The position numbers and the translations under genes were made by a program. From Pseudodonghicola flavimaris (GTDB taxonomy: Bacteria; Pseudomonadota; Alphaproteobacteria; Rhodobacterales; Rhodobacteraceae), in contig NZ_JASNJD010000007.1 in NCBI RefSeq assembly GCF_030164425.1, positions 215,484 through 279,483 on the forward strand: a stretch of DNA of 64,000 nucleotides, written 5' to 3'. Under the pieces are notes generated by a model. The model saw only the letters and a list, made by a program, of their open reading frames with translations, had not been told where the DNA came from and searched no databases. Below are positions 60,728 through 64,000 of the stretch, piece by piece; position 1 is the first letter of the stretch, and every line of letters starts with the position of its first letter.

Positions 60728-61780
60728 ATGAAAGCAGCACGTTGGCACGGCGTGAAGGACATCCGCGTCGAAGAGGTGCCCACCCCCACCGCCGGCCCCG
60801 GAGAGGTCGAGATCAAGGTTGCCTGGACCGGCATCTGCGGCAGCGACCTGCATGAATACCTGGCCGGGCCGATCTTCGTCCCGGTGGGAGAGGACCACCC
60901 GCTGAGCCACGATCAGGCGCCGATCACCATGGGCCATGAATACTGCGGCGTCGTCACCGGCCTCGGCGAAGGCGTCACAGGCCTCGCCCTGGGCGACCGC
61001 GTCGCGATCGAGCCAATCTTCGCCTGCGGCACCTGCCCGGCCTGCCGGGATGGCAAGTACAACCTCTGCGACTCGCTGGGCTTCATCGGCCTATCGGGCG
61101 GGCATGGCGGTTTCGCCGCGACCTCGGTGGTGCCCGCGCGCATGGTCCACAAGATGCCCGACGCGCTGTCGATGGAACAGGGCGCGCTGATCGAACCCGC
61201 GGCGGTTGCGCTGCATGCGGTCCGGCTGTCGAATATCCGCGCCGGCGACAGCGCCGCGGTTTTCGGCGCCGGCCCCATCGGCCTGCTGGTTGTCGAGGCC
61301 CTCCGGGTTGCCGGGGCGGCCCAGATCCATGTCGTCGAACCCGCCGCGGTCCGGCGCGACAAGGCGTTGGAGCTCGGCGCGACCACGGTGATCGACCCGA
61401 CGGCGGAGGATGCGGTCGCCGCGATCCGGGCCGCCACCGGCGGCGTTCACGTGGCCTTCGAGGTGACCGGTGTGCCGCAGGTCCTGCCCCAGTGCATCGA
61501 CGCCACCCGGTACGAGGGGCAGACGCTGATCGTGTCGATCTGGGAGGGCGAGGCCGCCTTCCAGCCCAATACCGTCGTGCTCAAGGAACGCCAGCTGCAG
61601 GGCACTATCGCCTATCGCAACGTCTATCCGGCGGTGATGGAGCTGATGACCCAGGGCTATTTCAGCCCTGAGAAGCTGGTCACCCGGCGGATTGCGCTCG
61701 ACGACATCGTCAGCGAGGGGTTCGAGGCGCTGGTCGCCGAGAAGTCCCACGTCAAGATCCTCGTCAAAGCTCCGGACTGA
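60728..61780 (+). CDS. Zinc-dependent 2,3-butanediol dehydrogenase-like enzyme
   Basis: A 350-residue medium-chain dehydrogenase. The catalytic zinc site is seen in GICGSDLHEY (Cys37) and GHEYCGVV. A structural zinc site has the cysteines of CGTCPACRDGKYNLC, four in all. The cofactor motif GAGPIGLLVVEAL is near residue 178. Family resemblance is to (R,R)-butanediol dehydrogenases, which interconvert acetoin and 2,3-butanediol, but other secondary alcohols are possible. It lies 67 bases after the SnoaL-FMO gene, probably in the same operon. The AcoR-like regulator nearby fits an acetoin-related theme. Confidence 0.9.
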   Translation: MKAARWHGVKDIRVEEVPTPTAGPGEVEIKVAWTGICGSDLHEYLAGPIFVPVGEDHPLSHDQAPITMGHEYCGVVTGLGEGVTGLALGDRVAIEPIFACGTCPACRDGKYNLCDSLGFIGLSGGHGGFAATSVVPARMVHKMPDALSMEQGALIEPAAVALHAVRLSNIRAGDSAAVFGAGPIGLLVVEALRVAGAAQIHVVEPAAVRRDKALELGATTVIDPTAEDAVAAIRAATGGVHVAFEVTGVPQVLPQCIDATRYEGQTLIVSIWEGEAAFQPNTVVLKERQLQGTIAYRNVYPAVMELMTQGYFSPEKLVTRRIALDDIVSEGFEALVAEKSHVKILVKAPD

Positions 61781-62046
61781 GGCCGGGGCTGAGACCGGCA
61801 AACGGGGCGCGCCCATCGGGGGGCGCCCATTCCCCGCGCGCGCCCCGGACCCGCCCGGCCTCCACAGGCCGCCTGCCAAGTCAGGCCCCCGTCCCGGCCC
61901 AATGCAAACGCGATTTGCCTCAGTCCGGCTGCGTTGCTAGACTGCGGCGCAGGATGCGTCCTCCTGCTCTCCAACCATCGCGGGGAAACGATGGCCCCGC
62001 CAGGAGACCTGCCGGGCAGGTTTGCATTCCAAATGGGGGGAGAAAC

Positions 62047-62868
62047 ATGCATACCGACGTGGAAATCCACTACAGCATCAAGAGCAACCTCGCCGACAAG
62101 ATCGCGACAGGGCTGGAGCGCGCCGGAAAGCGCCTCGATACCCTTGTCTCCAGCGATCTGGCCTCTGTCGACGAATTTCACATCCGCGGCCGCAAGGCGA
62201 CGCTGGAGCTCGGCCAGAAACTGAACCTCGCCGCCGGCTCCAGGCTCCTCGATCTGGGCAGCGGCCTTGGCGGCCCGGCCCGTACCATGGCCGAGACCTA
62301 CGGCTGCAGCGTGACCGGCATCGACCTGACCGAGGAATTCTGCCACGCCGCCAACGTGATGACATCCTGGCTGGGGCTGCAGGACAAGGTCGTCTGCCAG
62401 CAAGGCGACGCCACCGACCTGCCGTTTGCCGACGACAGTTTCGACGCTGCGATGACCATCCATGTCGCCATGAACATCGCGGCCAAGGACCGGCTCTATG
62501 CCGAGGCGCACAGAACCCTGAAACCGGGGGGACGGTTCGCCGTCTACGACGTGATCCAGGGCGATGGCGGCGAGGTGCATTTCCCGGTGCCCTGGGCGCG
62601 CGAACCCTCCATCAGCCACCTGGCCACCGATGCGGAGATGCGGACCCTCCTCCCGGCGGCGGGTTTCCGGGTGATCGAGGTCACGGATTCCAGCGCCGAG
62701 AGCCTCCGCTGGTTCGAGGACATGGCCGCGCGACTGGCCAGATCGGGGCCGCCGCCGGTCTCGTTCCATGCCATCCTTGGCGATGACTTTTCCGAGATGG
62801 CGCGAAACCAAGTGCGCAACCTGGCCGAGGACCGCATCCGGACCATCAGCTATATCTGCGAGGGCTGA
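62047..62868 (+). CDS. Class I SAM-dependent methyltransferase
   Basis: A 273-residue methyltransferase. The SAM-binding motif I is LLDLGSGLGGPA (about 76-87), followed by the acidic strand end VTGIDLTEEF, motif II ATDLPFADDSFDAAMTIH and motif III LKPGGRFAVYDV. The N-terminal HYSIKSNLADKI is like N-methyltransferases of the sarcosine/dimethylglycine type, but also like several small-molecule methyltransferases, so the substrate is left open. The start at 62047 follows GGGGGGAG. It stands alone, 266 bases after the dehydrogenase, and 182 bases before the next gene. Confidence 0.85.
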   Translation: MHTDVEIHYSIKSNLADKIATGLERAGKRLDTLVSSDLASVDEFHIRGRKATLELGQKLNLAAGSRLLDLGSGLGGPARTMAETYGCSVTGIDLTEEFCHAANVMTSWLGLQDKVVCQQGDATDLPFADDSFDAAMTIHVAMNIAAKDRLYAEAHRTLKPGGRFAVYDVIQGDGGEVHFPVPWAREPSISHLATDAEMRTLLPAAGFRVIEVTDSSAESLRWFEDMAARLARSGPPPVSFHAILGDDFSEMARNQVRNLAEDRIRTISYICEG

Positions 62869-63050
62869 TCGCACCTGCCGACACACCCGCCACCGGCCCA
62901 TCACCGCGCCCCTAACGCCGGGCCGATGACGCAAAGTCACTTGACATGTTCCGGCACCCTGCCAAGGTGAAGGCCTGATTTCGTCGCATTCATTCTTTGA
63001 TTTATTTTACCCGCCCGGCCCGCCGTCGCGACGGGCTTAGGAGGCAGGAC

Positions 63051-64000
63051 ATGGTCGACATCACCGTGGGCAGGACAAATGCGGCACCGGGCGATGAAAT
63101 CCCCCTTCTCATTCGCGACGTCCTGTTCCAGGACTTCGAGACCCTGCGTCTGACCGGTGCCACCGGCGCGATCGATCTGCTGTTTCCCGAATTTGCCGCC
63201 GGCGACCACCTCCCCGACGACGACGGCGGCGAAAGGGTTCGTGCGTTCTTCGATTTCATGAAGGGATCGGTCTATGTCGACGACGATGTCCAGCAGGATG
63301 CGGCGGTCTTCGAAGTCGCGGTGTTCGAGGCCCCGCTGGATGGCAAGCTGACCTCTTCCCGGTCCGTGACCCTGCGGTTCGAGGGGCGTGATTTCACCTT
63401 CGCCGACGATCCGCTGGACACCATCCTGCCGACCGCCGGCACCATCGAAAGGATCACCATCACCGATGAGGTCAGCTTCGCCAGCCTCGCCGAACCGGAG
63501 GATTTCGTCCCCTTCCCGGTGGGCCTGAAACTGTCGCTGACCGGTCTCGATCTCGACGCCTCCGGAAATCTGCTGGACGACACCGACACGCTGATGGCGA
63601 CGATCTTCGCCGGTCCCCAGACCCTGACGATCGATGGTTCGCTGATCCCCCGCTTTGCCGGCGACGGCCGTGACCTGACCGCCGGTACGCGTCTGGGCAG
63701 CGGCGATTTCATCACCCTGGCCTCAGGTCCCCTCTCCCCCCGGATCACCGATCCGGTCTGGACCTACGCCGGCGATTTCCTGACGGTAGAGGCCGGGGCG
63801 GTGCTGAATGGCGGCCAGGATGTCCTGGTGGGCAGCCTGCCCGGCATGGGCCCCGGCGATCTAGCCGGGGCCATCGCCCAGGTCAGCGGGGATGCGCTGG
63901 ATGTTGCGGGTGAGGTGAACGGGGGCAATGACGTTCTGAACTTCACCGACAGCCTGACGGCGGCGTCTGCGGGGCTTTTCGGCGATGCGGCGCGGGTCTC
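63051..64000 (+). CDS. Acidic secreted-type protein with RTX-like repeats, 3' end outside window
   Basis: An open frame runs from ATG 63051 (after TTAGGAGGCAGG) to the window end without a stop, giving at least 316 residues. It is strongly acidic and rich in Asp, Gly, Thr and Leu, with no signal peptide. The first 250 residues look like beta-sandwich sequence (VTLRFEGRDFTFADDPLD, LTGLDLDASGNLLDD). From about 255 there are Gly-Asp repeats: LNGGQDVLVG and VNGGNDVLNFTD, near the RTX nonapeptide pattern GGxDxLxG. Such proteins are usually exported by a type I system and bind calcium. The C-terminus, where the export signal would lie, is not visible. Confidence 0.7.
   Translation, partial: MVDITVGRTNAAPGDEIPLLIRDVLFQDFETLRLTGATGAIDLLFPEFAAGDHLPDDDGGERVRAFFDFMKGSVYVDDDVQQDAAVFEVAVFEAPLDGKLTSSRSVTLRFEGRDFTFADDPLDTILPTAGTIERITITDEVSFASLAEPEDFVPFPVGLKLSLTGLDLDASGNLLDDTDTLMATIFAGPQTLTIDGSLIPRFAGDGRDLTAGTRLGSGDFITLASGPLSPRITDPVWTYAGDFLTVEAGAVLNGGQDVLVGSLPGMGPGDLAGAIAQVSGDALDVAGEVNGGNDVLNFTDSLTAASAGLFGDAARV

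Noticed and set aside
61795..61835. A GC-rich hairpin after the butanediol-dehydrogenase-like gene
   Set aside because: GGGCGC and GCGCCC can pair, but the spacing is loose and no T-run follows, so I do not call it a terminator.

Overview
The window is a dense, high-GC segment of a bacterial chromosome with short gaps and many 1-4 base gene overlaps. The gene content points to an alphaproteobacterium, most likely Rhodobacterales/Paracoccaceae. The indicators are an aerobic (cob-type) cobalamin operon with CobG, CobF and a reversed cobK, a DUF1636-cobW pair under a cobalamin riboswitch, a CbiM-type permease under a second one, TRAP transport, and a GT21 ceramide-glucosyltransferase-like enzyme. 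This placement is inferred from gene content, without a database search. I found no CRISPR array, insertion sequence, integrase or rRNA. There is one tRNA (Asn-GTT) with a clear promoter and terminator.

Layout. 1-9.6 kb: the end of an SDR gene, an amidase with a divergent LysR regulator, an isolated phage-type structural protein, a type II P-type ATPase, an EnvZ-like histidine kinase with no response regulator beside it, an MBL hydrolase and tRNA-Asn. 9.9-24.9 kb: a catabolic island holding a TauE exporter, tandem IclR regulators, LuxR and AraC regulators, two EthD proteins, an old-yellow-enzyme reductase, an NAD(P)-binding protein, two SDRs, a ketosteroid-dehydrogenase-like flavoprotein and a complete TRAP transporter. 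25.6-29.7 kb: a phosphatase-dehydrogenase fusion resembling bifunctional mannitol-1-phosphate dehydrogenase/phosphatase, then a TauD/TfdA dioxygenase divergent from its probable TetR regulator.

29.8-45.1 kb: the cobalamin locus. It runs riboswitch, DUF1636, cobW, cobN, cobG, cobH, cobI, cobJ, cobK (reverse strand), cobL, cobE, cobM, cobB, cobA, second riboswitch, cbiM, cobF. Together these cover corrin ring synthesis from uroporphyrinogen III to cobalt insertion, apart from CobS/CobT and the late nucleotide-loop genes, which are not in this window. 45.4-48.6 kb: a tight four-gene membrane-glycolipid cluster (LpxH-like phosphoesterase, GT21, DedA-like protein, GT2). 48.6-54.3 kb: TetR/MFS efflux, gamma-glutamyltransferase with a divergent GntR regulator, and a second TauE exporter.

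54.4-64 kb: a FecR-domain periplasmic protein overlapping a CHASE2-adenylate cyclase; an AcoR-like regulator that has lost GAFTGA and the Walker B acidic residues; a SnoaL-flavin monooxygenase fusion; a butanediol-dehydrogenase-like enzyme; a methyltransferase; and the start of an acidic protein with RTX-like repeats cut by the window end. The most distinctive items are the degenerate AcoR-like regulator beside the SnoaL-FMO/dehydrogenase pair, the bifunctional mannitol enzyme, the FecR/CHASE2-cyclase pair, the GT21 cluster and the catabolic island.
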